Below, one piece after another: positions 51,552 to 57,615 of a stretch of DNA of 64,000 bases. The position numbers were made by a program, and so were the translations under genes. Each line of letters starts with the position of its first letter. Positions within the stretch are counted from its first letter, which is position 1. Below the pieces are notes generated by a model, which was not told where the DNA came from, made no database searches, and saw only the letters and a program-made list of their open reading frames with translations. This DNA comes from Stutzerimonas kunmingensis. Lineage in GTDB: Bacteria > Pseudomonadota > Gammaproteobacteria > Pseudomonadales > Pseudomonadaceae. The stretch is from positions 2,480,001-2,544,000 of the forward strand of contig NZ_CP090366.1 in assembly GCF_021432085.1 (NCBI RefSeq), given 5' to 3'.

Positions 51552-51637
51552 CCACCAAATACTCCGCCGATGAATACGAGCGAATAGGCGAGCATCGCCA
51601 AGTCCGCTGCGGTAAGTGCTATTTGCGCTTCTTCCAT
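51515..51637 (-). CDS. Small minor coat protein (pVII/pIX-like)
   Basis: The protein is 40 residues (MEEAQIALTAADLAML, then a membrane helix SLVFIGGVFGGWAFITG). Size, single helix and position between the major coat and pIII genes fit a tip protein. ATG 51637 follows the hairpin that ends the coat gene; the ribosome site is poor. Confidence 0.6.
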   Translation of the reverse strand: MEEAQIALTAADLAMLAYSLVFIGGVFGGWAFITGVNQRF

Positions 51638-51647
51638 AATGAATGAA

Positions 51648-51661
51648 GGGGCCGAAGCCCC
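51648..51661 (-). terminator. Hairpin after the major coat gene
   Basis: GGGGC-TTCG-GCCCC (minus strand) followed by TTCATTCATT lies between the major coat and minor coat genes. A partial terminator here is known in other filamentous phages and keeps coat mRNA in excess. Confidence 0.6.
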
Positions 51662-51677
51662 TCCCCCGAAAAGGCCG

Positions 51678-51812
51678 TTAGGCCTTCCGAACGCCGCGCT
51701 TGCCCAGGTCGATGCCTTTGAAGGCCATGGCAATGCCGATGATGAGAACACCGGTAGCGCCAACCCAGGTGGCAACGGTGGCCAGGTCTACAGCTGCAAA
51801 GATTGCATCCAT
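51678..51812 (-). CDS. Major coat protein (pVIII-like), no leader peptide
   Basis: The protein is 44 residues: a short N-terminus with acidic residues (MDAIFAAVDLA), a membrane helix (ATWVGATGVLIIGIAMAF) and a basic C-terminus (KGIDLGKRGVRKA). Length and lack of a signal peptide are like phage Pf3 rather than Pf1 or M13. AGGAG lies seven bases before ATG 51812. Confidence 0.8.
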   Translation of the reverse strand: MDAIFAAVDLATVATWVGATGVLIIGIAMAFKGIDLGKRGVRKA

Positions 51813-51823
51813 TGTTGTTACTC

Positions 51824-51955
51824 CTACAGTTTGCGAATGACGCCGAGAGCGACGCCGAGGGTTATTCCCAGGCCCCAACATGTGACCGTGAGAAAGAAGC
51901 CAGCGGAAAACACCGTAGTTACGCACTCGGCGGTAAGTTGAGCGGTGCAGTCCAC
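51824..51955 (-). CDS. Small single-span membrane protein of the phage
   Basis: The 43-residue frame starts at GTG 51955 behind GGAG and has one membrane helix with two Cys nearby (VTCWGLGITLGVALGVI). It ends 11 bases before the coat gene, whose ribosome site overlaps its stop region. Probably a minor coat or assembly protein. Confidence 0.55.
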   Translation of the reverse strand: MDCTAQLTAECVTTVFSAGFFLTVTCWGLGITLGVALGVIRKL

Positions 51956-51962
51956 TGTTTTG

Positions 51963-52094
51963 TTACTCCGTTACTTCTGAATTACAAAAAGCGCAAAGAG
52001 TGCCGCCTTCAGGATCGTCAATAACAGCGAACTCCGATCCATCTGAATCTTCATCGAACTCTTCGCCGCATTCGTCGCAGACAAAGGTGTCCAT
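51963..52094 (-). CDS. Small zinc-ribbon-like acidic phage protein
   Basis: The 43-residue protein has two CxxC pairs (VCDECGEEF and LCAFCNSE) with an acidic middle. Its ATG overlaps the stop of the preceding gene (TAATG), so it is translated by coupling. A DNA- or RNA-binding regulatory role is inferred only. Confidence 0.6.
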   Translation of the reverse strand: MDTFVCDECGEEFDEDSDGSEFAVIDDPEGGTLCAFCNSEVTE

Positions 52095-52438
52095 TAGTTT
52101 GCGCCAGATACAGCAGCAGGACGCGGTTGTACGCGCTGAACTGGTACAGGCAGGCCGTCATCAGAAAGCCATAGGTCCATGCCGTAAGCGGTGCCGGTTT
52201 TAGACTTCCAGGCTTTGGCATATACAGGGACCGAAACTTGCTGGCCGATGTACTTCTTGTAGGCGTTTTCAATGCCGGAATCGAGTTGACGCTTGGAGAC
52301 TTTCAGGCCGATAGATTGCTCAGTCTCTTGGCCGAATTGGTCACGACCAGGTGCGGTAAGCACAAGGTAGTGTTCGATGATGCCGTTTTGCTTTTCTTTC
52401 GAAGTGACGCCTTTGCACAGGCCCATTTGTACCAGCAT
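52094..52438 (-). CDS. Probable phage single-stranded DNA-binding protein (gpV position)
   Basis: The protein is 114 residues of mixed beta character (EHYLVLTAPGRDQFGQETE, SVPVYAKAWKSKTGTAYGMDLW). It sits between rep and the coat genes, where inoviruses encode the ssDNA-binding protein. ATG 52438 has GAGGT seven bases upstream; the longer open frame lacks support. Function is inferred from place and size. Confidence 0.55.
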   Translation of the reverse strand: MLVQMGLCKGVTSKEKQNGIIEHYLVLTAPGRDQFGQETEQSIGLKVSKRQLDSGIENAYKKYIGQQVSVPVYAKAWKSKTGTAYGMDLWLSDDGLPVPVQRVQPRPAAVSGAN

Positions 52439-52452
52439 GGTAAATACCTCGG

Positions 52453-52539
52453 TTATGAACGGGCCCAGCGCCCGAGAAAGTGAATTGCCAACAGTCCGCA
52501 CATAGTGACGACCAGGACGTTAAGGGTTGGGGCAATCAT
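52453..52539 (-). CDS. Tiny membrane peptide (28 residues)
   Basis: ATG 52539 overlaps the stop of the 49-residue gene (TCATGA). The peptide is one hydrophobic helix (LNVLVVTMCGLLAIHFLG) with a basic end. It may be a real coupled phage gene, but 28 residues can also arise by chance. Confidence 0.35.
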   Translation of the reverse strand: MIAPTLNVLVVTMCGLLAIHFLGRWARS

Positions 52540-52685
52540 GAAAACAGCCCGGTACGCTTATGCGCTTGAAACCAACCGCGCTCGTATTCGTTGTAGTCGT
52601 AACTGCAAAGCAAATACGGGTTGCAATAAATGCGGCGTGGCCGGTAATCACGAAAGCCGCGCAGATATGCCCAGGACAACATCAT
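52536..52685 (-). CDS. Small basic aromatic-rich phage protein (49 residues)
   Basis: ATG 52685 overlaps the stop of the replication gene (ATGA). The peptide is rich in Tyr, Arg and Trp (YLRGFRDYRPRRIYCNPYLL). Coupling to rep and the compact layout support it as a gene; no family is recognised. Confidence 0.5.
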   Translation of the reverse strand: MMLSWAYLRGFRDYRPRRIYCNPYLLCSYDYNEYERGWFQAHKRTGLFS

Positions 52686-53337
52686 GCAGCCTCCACCGAT
52701 GGCTCAACATACCAACCAGGACGTTGAGCGCTAAAGTCAACTTGCAGAAAGCGCAGGATCGGAACAACGTTGTTCTTCTGATCGTCCATCTTCAACTTCT
52801 GAAGTGCAGCCTTCGAAAGTCCGCATTCGCAAATTTTGCCAACGTGATCGTAAAAAGTTCGACGGGACATTGAATCCATAGTTTCCTGCCAGCCGTAATC
52901 TTTAATACTCCGATATGTGCGAAACAGATTGAGAGCAACTGTCTCGTTAGCAGGTCCAGGCACAAACACAGACGGGATGGTCGCGCCAGTCGCCTTATCA
53001 ATCTTGGCCTTAGTCCACCGACCGCCCTGTTTGGTGAACTTTGCTTTAAGTGCGGCCAGCACTTTTTCATCGTTAATTACTCGCATGGAGATACCTTCAA
53101 AGGCCGCAAACAGTTCTTTGGTTACTTGTTCCCAACACCACTGAATAAAACAACTCCCCTGCTCTTCCAGTCGCTCCTGGTAGTCGCAAAGGGCCCATAG
53201 ATTCGTCGGGATATTTCTGCGTTCGAGCCAGCGGTGCATAACAGTGGCTTCGAGACGAAGGAGGTTTTCAGCCCACTCCTGGAGGGCGGGATTCTGGAGA
53301 CCCGAAACGGTACGAAGAGGTGGATTTTGTCGAGCAT
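52682..53337 (-). pseudogene. Replication initiation protein (gpII/X family), internal deletion: start plus C-terminal half
   Basis: The first 13 codons (MLDKIHLFVPFRV) are identical to the other copy at 55117, then the sequence jumps at 53299 to the C-terminal part of the same kind of protein (PALQEWAENLLRLEATV, WLERRNIPTNLWALC, RTFYDHVGKICECGLSKAALQ), which is in a different frame from the start codon. The missing piece is about 200 codons or more. The C-terminal frame is open back to 53419 and could be translated from ATG 53350. Without the N-terminal nicking domain it should not start replication. Confidence 0.8.
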
Positions 53338-53464
53338 TTGTGAAGTCCATTCGCCTATGCATGCATGCATGCAAATCACATTGCGGCGGAATGTATACCG
53401 GTGAACTTGTATACGTCAATACAAATCACATGCATGCACGTACACTTCAGGAGGTGAATTTGAT
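53338..53464. promoter_or_regulatory. Divergent control region between rep and the repressor (copy 1)
   Basis: In 127 bases lie four joined ATGC units (53357-53372), a second GCATGCA near 53430, two copies of AAATCACA, and two GTATAC sites ten bases apart. This is the place where CTXphi-like phages have RstR operators. The same region is repeated at 55118-55244. Confidence 0.6.
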
Positions 53465-53677
53465 ATGGGTCAACTGACGATGCCTGCCACCCTGCGTCTG
53501 TCGAATACAGAGCAAGAAGCGCTTAGACAAAAGTGCATATAAATCAATAAGTTATTGGTCAGGCAGGGACGCATGCCAATCAAAGACAGCGAATTGGCAC
53601 ACTTCATCCTGGAGAAGGCGACGCCATGCGCGAAGGTCAGCGCCTCGGGCGATCTGACGTTAGAGCTGGAAGTCTGA
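53465..53677 (+). pseudogene. Repressor-like small protein, copy 1, stopped at codon 26
   Basis: The start and AGGAGGTG ribosome site are intact, but GAA has become TAA at 53540-53542, so only 25 residues are made. The rest of the frame is identical to the intact copy at 55245-55457. See that entry for the protein. Confidence 0.85.
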
Positions 53678-54052
53678 AAACCACCCCAAAAGTCTCACCA
53701 TGAGACAAGAGTCCACCATTAGAGATGGTGGACCCGGCTGCGCCGGTGAAGCCAAAGCGCGGCGGAACCACTGCAACTTCGTGACCTAACCGTCAGCAGT
53801 GCTGATGATCCTGGGAGAGCGGCAGAGAGAAGCCCAGGAGCGGCTCCATTTGGGCAGATCGGGGCGCGGGTTGAGGTAGTGGCGGGACAACGGGACGAAG
53901 ATCGCGAGAAGCCTCCAGAGGGCCATACAGGCCGCTGGGGGCTTTTTTGTGGGTCGATGGTTGCGGCCCCTTCGGGGGTATCGTCGCAGGCGCTATGCGG
54001 CACGACCGGAGGCAGTGCAGGCGACTAATCGCCGCAAGCGGCGAGGTCGAGG
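53678..54052. other. Phage intergenic region with hairpins (copy 1): likely replication/packaging signals
   Basis: Three structures stand out: GTCTCA-cca-TGAGAC (53692-53706), GTCCACCAT with ATGGTGGAC (53711-53733) and a two-stage hairpin 53911-53942 followed by six T, a good terminator for plus-strand transcription. Filamentous phages keep replication origins and the packaging signal as hairpins in such a region. No convincing gene is present; frames on both strands differ in composition and lack ribosome sites. Confidence 0.55.
53911..53948 (+). terminator. Intrinsic terminator in the phage intergenic region (copy 1)
   Basis: GCCTCCAG pairs with CTGGGGGC around an inner GGCC/GGCC stem and is followed by TTTTTT. 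It would end the repressor transcript. The same structure recurs at 55688-55725. Confidence 0.8.
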
Positions 54053-54220
54053 TCACCGAACGCGGGCGCGATGAAAAGCATCAGCTAAATCGAGAGAGCG
54101 GAGTTCTTCTGCCGTCTCAATACAATCGGTGCAAATGTGAGAGTCGACAGGATCACCAGTGCTGACAATCTCGTCATCATCACAAACAGAGCCGCAATAG
54201 CTACAGGCGAGCTTATCCAT
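54053..54220 (-). CDS. 55-residue zinc-ribbon-like phage protein (copy 1)
   Basis: The protein has two CxxC pairs (LACSYCGSVCDD and ICTDCIETAEELR), resembling a shortened C4 zinc finger. ATG 54220 overlaps the stop of the upstream 85-residue gene by eight bases. The gene is identical in the second repeat. Confidence 0.65.
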   Translation of the reverse strand: MDKLACSYCGSVCDDDEIVSTGDPVDSHICTDCIETAEELRSLDLADAFHRARVR

Positions 54221-54470
54221 TGATTAAATCCCCCTGGCCGGTCTTTTCGAGCAACTGAGCAGCCGAGGCTCGGGCCTGCTCGATGATGTTGCGGAGCAGG
54301 CGAATCTCGGTCCGCTGGCTGTCGATGACTTCGTGGAGTTCCTGGTTCTTGTGATGCAGGTCGAAGGCATCGAGAGCGGCCATTTTGAATGCCTTGCTGG
54401 CAACCTTCTGGCCGTATTGCATCTTGAGGCGGTCGCCCTCCTCGTTGGTCACGTCGAATTTAATCAGCAT
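54213..54470 (-). CDS. 85-residue helical phage protein (copy 1)
   Basis: The protein starts MLIKFDVTNEEGDRLKMQYG and has a coiled-coil second half (NQELHEVIDSQRTEIRLLRN). AAGGAA lies about ten bases before ATG 54470. It is the first gene after the attachment hairpin and is coupled to the zinc-ribbon gene. It may be a DNA-binding or regulatory protein; no family is recognised. Confidence 0.65.
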   Translation of the reverse strand: MLIKFDVTNEEGDRLKMQYGQKVASKAFKMAALDAFDLHHKNQELHEVIDSQRTEIRLLRNIIEQARASAAQLLEKTGQGDLING

Positions 54471-54523
54471 TTTGGTACCGTTCCTTTTCCTGGAAGATCT
54501 TGATCGAGGAGCAAAATGGTACC

Positions 54524-54638
54524 GGCGCATCGCATAATCCGCCGTTATGTTACGCCTGCCCTACGGGCTGCGCTGGCCGTGTGATAGTCCCAGCGCACCG
54601 GCTCAACATAACGCCGAACCTCAATTATGCGAAGCGCC
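54524..54638. other. attP: Phage attachment hairpin (CTXphi-type attP), between elements 1 and 2
   Basis: TCGCATAAT (54530-54538) pairs with ATTATGCGA (54624-54632), and CGTTATGTT (54543-54551) pairs with AACATAACG (54605-54613), with GGCGC/GCGCC at the base. Between the two paired arms is an uneven bulge (4 and 10 bases). The top holds two more stems, GCCC/GGGC and TGCGCTGG/CCAGCGCA. The arms match the XerC (TTCGCATAA) and XerD (TTATGTTA) arms of dif. As folded single-stranded DNA it forms a dif-like duplex, as in CTXphi. Confidence 0.8.
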
Positions 54639-55117
54639 TGGACGAGCTGTAGCGCGGTGCGCTGATCGGGCAGGCGAGCGGAATAGGTGCAGTCGATCCC
54701 GTAGACCTCGGCGGCCTGCCAGTCCAACAAAGCCCAGAGCTTCGGGTAGGAGCCGGCAAGCCACTTAAGCATGACCTCCCCGCCCTTCCGGATCGAGGTA
54801 GGCCCGAAGACGTTGTGCCCCTGAAGCAGCTTCGCCGGGCTGGCTTTCAGCTCGACGCCGGGCTGTATGCGCTTGCCGAGCGACTGGTGAAAGACCTTAA
54901 ACGCCAACGGCGTAAAGCCGGTGGAGAGAGATTCCCGAGCGTGGCTTATGTCCTCGACCTGATAACCACCCTTCCCGTCCGAAAGGACGCTGGTAGCACG
55001 GAGCGGAACGCCCAGGGCTTCCAGATCGACCACCAACAGCTCGTTGCCGCGCTTACCAGTGCTGGTAGCGATGGCGTCGACCCGAAACGGTACGAAGAGG
55101 TGGATTTTGTCGAGCAT
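54545..55117 (-). pseudogene. Replication initiation protein, N-terminal half, ending in the attachment hairpin
   Basis: From ATG 55117 the frame gives 190 residues: MLDKIHLFVPFRV, then the core of gpII/X-type initiators (KLWALLDWQAAEVYGIDCTY, SARLPDQRTALQLVQALRII). The codons for ALRII are themselves the XerC-like arm (GCGCTTCGCATAATT). The last 24 or so residues are read through the hairpin, and the TAA stop lies in an XerD-like arm (AACATAA). The C-terminal part seen at 52682-53299 is absent. A separate nicking domain could still be active, but that is not known. Confidence 0.8.
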
Positions 55118-55244
55118 TTGTGAAGTCCATTCGCCTATGCATGCATGCATGCAAATCACATTGCGGCGGAATGTATACCGGTGAACTTGTATACGTCAAT
55201 ACAAATCACATGCATGCACGTACACTTCAGGAGGTGAATTTGAT
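55118..55244. promoter_or_regulatory. Divergent control region between rep and the repressor (copy 2)
   Basis: Identical to 53338-53464, with the ATGC run, AAATCACA pair and GTATAC pair. The intact repressor encoded next to it could act on both copies. Confidence 0.6.
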
Positions 55245-55457
55245 ATGGGTCAACTGACGATGCCTGCCACCCTGCGTCTGTCGAATACAGAGCAAGAAGC
55301 GCTTAGACAAAAGTGCATAGAAATCAATAAGTTATTGGTCAGGCAGGGACGCATGCCAATCAAAGACAGCGAATTGGCACACTTCATCCTGGAGAAGGCG
55401 ACGCCATGCGCGAAGGTCAGCGCCTCGGGCGATCTGACGTTAGAGCTGGAAGTCTGA
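55245..55457 (+). CDS. Repressor-like small protein (ribbon-helix-helix-like), intact copy
   Basis: The protein is 70 residues: a short beta-prone start (MGQLTMPATLRLS), then helices (NTEQEALRQKCIEINKLLV, KDSELAHFILEKAT), the order of an Arc/MetJ-like ribbon-helix-helix protein. AGGAGGTG lies eight bases before ATG 55245. It is transcribed away from rep over a region full of repeats, exactly where RstR lies in CTXphi, so an immunity repressor role is likely but inferred. Confidence 0.65.
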   Translation: MGQLTMPATLRLSNTEQEALRQKCIEINKLLVRQGRMPIKDSELAHFILEKATPCAKVSASGDLTLELEV

Positions 55458-55829
55458 AAACCACCCCAAAAGTCTCACCATGAGACAAGAGTCCACCATT
55501 AGAGATGGTGGACCCGGCTGCGCCGGTGAAGCCAAAGCGCGGCGGAACCACTGCAACTTCGTGACCTAACCGTCAGCAGTGCTGATGATCCTGGGAGAGC
55601 GGCAGAGAGAAGCCCAGGAGCGGCTCCATTTGGGCAGATCGCGCGGGTTGAGGTAGTGGCGGGACAACGGGACGAAGATCGCGAGAAGCCTCCAGAGGGC
55701 CATACAGGCCGCTGGGGGCTTTTTTGTGGGTCGATGGTTGCGGCCCCTTCGGGGGTATCGTCGCAGGCGCTATGCGGCACGACCGGAGGCAGTGCAGGCG
55801 ACTAATCGCCGCAAGCGGCGAGGTCGAGG
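55458..55829. other. Phage intergenic region with hairpins (copy 2)
   Basis: Same hairpins as copy 1, shorter by three bases (GATCGCGCGG in place of GATCGGGGCGCGG). The terminator-like structure is at 55688-55725. No gene is seen. Confidence 0.55.
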
Positions 55830-55997
55830 TCACCGAACGCGGGCGCGATGAAAAGCATCAGCTAAATCGAGAGAGCGGAGTTCTTCTGCCGTCTCAATAC
55901 AATCGGTGCAAATGTGAGAGTCGACAGGATCACCAGTGCTGACAATCTCGTCATCATCACAAACAGAGCCGCAATAGCTACAGGCGAGCTTATCCAT
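55830..55997 (-). CDS. 55-residue zinc-ribbon-like phage protein (copy 2)
   Basis: Identical to the protein encoded at 54053-54220, with its ATG overlapping the stop of the 85-residue gene. The IS3 element upstream probably cuts both genes off from their promoter. Confidence 0.65.
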   Translation of the reverse strand: MDKLACSYCGSVCDDDEIVSTGDPVDSHICTDCIETAEELRSLDLADAFHRARVR

Positions 55998-56247
55998 TGA
56001 TTAAATCCCCCTGGCCGGTCTTTTCGAGCAACTGAGCAGCCGAGGCTCGGGCCTGCTCGATGATGTTGCGGAGCAGGCGAATCTCGGTCCGCTGGCTGTC
56101 GATGACTTCGTGGAGTTCCTGGTTCTTGTGATGCAGGTCGAAGGCATCGAGAGCGGCCATTTTGAATGCCTTGCTGGCAACCTTCTGGCCGTATTGCATC
56201 TTGAGGCGGTCGCCCTCCTCGTTGGTCACGTCGAATTTAATCAGCAT
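55990..56247 (-). CDS. 85-residue helical phage protein (copy 2)
   Basis: Identical to the protein of copy 1. The IS3 element lies 14 bases before ATG 56247, leaving AAGGAACGGTACC as leader, so the ribosome site is kept but the native promoter is separated. Confidence 0.65.
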   Translation of the reverse strand: MLIKFDVTNEEGDRLKMQYGQKVASKAFKMAALDAFDLHHKNQELHEVIDSQRTEIRLLRNIIEQARASAAQLLEKTGQGDLING

Positions 56248-56313
56248 TTTGGTACCGTTCCTTTGAATCGCCCCGGGTTTCGTGGAGGCCTCAACTCTTG
56301 AGAAGATGAGGCT

Positions 56314-56637
56314 ATGAGAAAGACTACGACCTACTCCCCCGAAGTCCGTGAACGTGCTGTGCGCATGGTTCTGGAGCACCTGAACGACTACCCCTCCGAG
56401 TGGGCGGCCATTGAGGCCATCGCCCCGAAGATTGGTTGTGCAGCGCAAACCCTGCATGGCTGGATTCGTCGCCACCAGACTGATGCCGGTCAGCGTCCTG
56501 GGCCGACCACCGAAGAGCGCGAACGCATCAAAGCCCTGGAGCGTGAGAACCGTGAGTTGCGCAAAGCCAACGAGATTCTGCGCCTGGCCAGTGCGTATTT
56601 TGCCCAGGCGGAGCTCGACCGCCGCACCAAGTCCTGA
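56314..56637 (+). CDS. IS3-family transposase OrfA
   Basis: The protein is 107 residues: a helix-turn-helix ([36 protein letters not shown]) and a leucine-zipper coiled coil ([20 protein letters not shown]). It binds the IS ends. The next frame begins in the -1 register, so an OrfAB fusion by ribosomal frameshifting near the end of this gene is expected for the family. Confidence 0.92.
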   Translation: MRKTTTYSPEVRERAVRMVLEHLNDYPSEWAAIEAIAPKIGCAAQTLHGWIRRHQTDAGQRPGPTTEERERIKALERENRELRKANEILRLASAYFAQAELDRRTKS

Positions 56638-56693
56638 GGGCATTTGTCGATCAGCATCGTGACCGTCTCGGGGTCGAGTCGATCTGCCGTGTC

Positions 56694-57536
56694 TTGCAGA
56701 TCGCCCCGTCCGGTTACCGCCGGCACGCGGCGCAGCAGCGCAACCCGGAACTGCGCTGTTGCCGTGCTCGGCGCGATGACGCGTTGATCTTGGAAATCCA
56801 GCGGGTGTGGAACACCAACATGCAGTGCTATGGCGCGGTGAAGGTCTGGAAGCAACTCCGGCGAGAAGGCATCGAGACGGCCAGATGCACGGTGGAACGG
56901 TTGATGCGTCGGGCTGGATTGCAGGGCATTAGGCGCGGCCAGGTCGTGCGGACAACGGTGGCCGGCGACAAGTCGCTCTGCCCGCTGGATCGCGTACAGC
57001 GCCAGTTCCATGCCGATCGCCCGAACCAGTTGTGGGTGTCGGACTTCACGTACGTGTCGACCTGGCAGGGCTGGCTGTATGTGGCCTTCGTGATTGACGT
57101 ATTTGCGCGACGGATCGTCGGCTGGCGAGTCAGTACCAGCATGAAGACCGACTTCGTGCTGGATGCCCTGGAGCAGGCCCTATACGCCCGCCAACCGCAT
57201 CGCACTGGCGGCCTGATCCATCACAGCGACCGTGGCAGTCAGTACGTCTCGATCCGCTATACCGAGCGACTGGCAGAGGCCGGTATTGAGCCCTCAGTTG
57301 GCAGCAAGGGCGATAGCTACGACAACGCCTTGGCCGAAACAATCAACGGGCTGTACAAGGCCGAGCTGATTTACCGTCAATCATGGAAGAGCCGCGAAGC
57401 TGTTGAGATGGCGACTTTGAAATGGGTGCACTGGTACAACCACCAGCGGTTGCTGAGTTCAATCGGCTATATCCCGCCTGCGGAAGCTGAGGCAAACTTC
57501 TACCAGCAACAAGCAGGTCAGGCCATGGCGGCCTGA
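56694..57536 (+). CDS. IS3-family transposase OrfB (DDE catalytic part)
   Basis: From ATG 56694 it is 280 residues; the frame is open back to about 56631 ([17 protein letters not shown]), as needed for an OrfAB fusion. The rve domain shows the catalytic triad: Asp in WVSDFTYVSTW, Asp in HHSDRGSQYVS and Glu in NALAETINGLYKAE. It is complete, so the IS may be mobile. Confidence 0.93.
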   Translation: MQIAPSGYRRHAAQQRNPELRCCRARRDDALILEIQRVWNTNMQCYGAVKVWKQLRREGIETARCTVERLMRRAGLQGIRRGQVVRTTVAGDKSLCPLDRVQRQFHADRPNQLWVSDFTYVSTWQGWLYVAFVIDVFARRIVGWRVSTSMKTDFVLDALEQALYARQPHRTGGLIHHSDRGSQYVSIRYTERLAEAGIEPSVGSKGDSYDNALAETINGLYKAELIYRQSWKSREAVEMATLKWVHWYNHQRLLSSIGYIPPAEAEANFYQQQAGQAMAA

Positions 57537-57615
57537 CTTAAACGAAACGGCCTCCACAAAAGCCGGGGCGATTCACTTTTCCTGGAAGATCTTGATCGAG
57601 GAGCAAAATGGTACC

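Larger units (their letters stand above)
48432..54624 (-). mobile_element. Inovirus prophage, element 1 (about 6.2 kb)
   Basis: The element runs from the XerC arm of dif to the matching TTATGCGAA at 54625. Genes are on the minus strand except a divergent repressor-like gene, in this order: 85-residue protein, 55-residue zinc-ribbon-like protein, intergenic hairpins, repressor (plus strand), replication protein remnant, two tiny genes, probable ssDNA-binding protein, zinc ribbon, small membrane protein, major coat, minor coat, pIII/TspB, DUF2523/pVI, Zot, small protein. This is a full filamentous-phage gene set. Three genes are broken (rep, DUF2523, zot) and the repressor copy is truncated, so it is unlikely to make particles by itself. 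Confidence 0.9.
53299..54633. repeat. 1.3-kb direct repeat, copy 1
   Basis: This block recurs at 55079-57725 with only three differences found by eye: G to T making the stop in the repressor gene, three extra G bases near 53862, and the IS3 element in copy 2. It covers rep start, control region, repressor, hairpin region, two small genes and the attachment hairpin. Confidence 0.9.
56264..57575 (+). mobile_element. IS3-family insertion sequence (1312 bp) with 3-bp target duplication
   Basis: The ends are inverted repeats: TGAATCGCCCCGG-GTTTC-GTGGAGGCC at the left and, on the other strand, TGAATCGCCCCGG-CTTTT-GTGGAGGCC at the right. CTT is duplicated at 56261-56263 and 57576-57578; the uninterrupted site is seen in copy 1 (GTTCCTTTTCCTGG). 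The two overlapping transposase frames are complete. Confidence 0.95.

Noticed and set aside
53719..54003. 94-codon minus-strand frame in the phage intergenic region, repeated at 55499-55780
   Set aside because: Composition (Ser/Pro/Arg-rich) is that of a shadow frame, there is no ribosome site, and it covers the terminator hairpins. The 3-base difference between copies keeps the frame, but that alone is weak support.
53947..54165. 72-codon plus-strand frame in the repeat (also 55724-55942)
   Set aside because: It lies just after a terminator on its own strand, has no ribosome site and is antisense to the supported zinc-ribbon gene.
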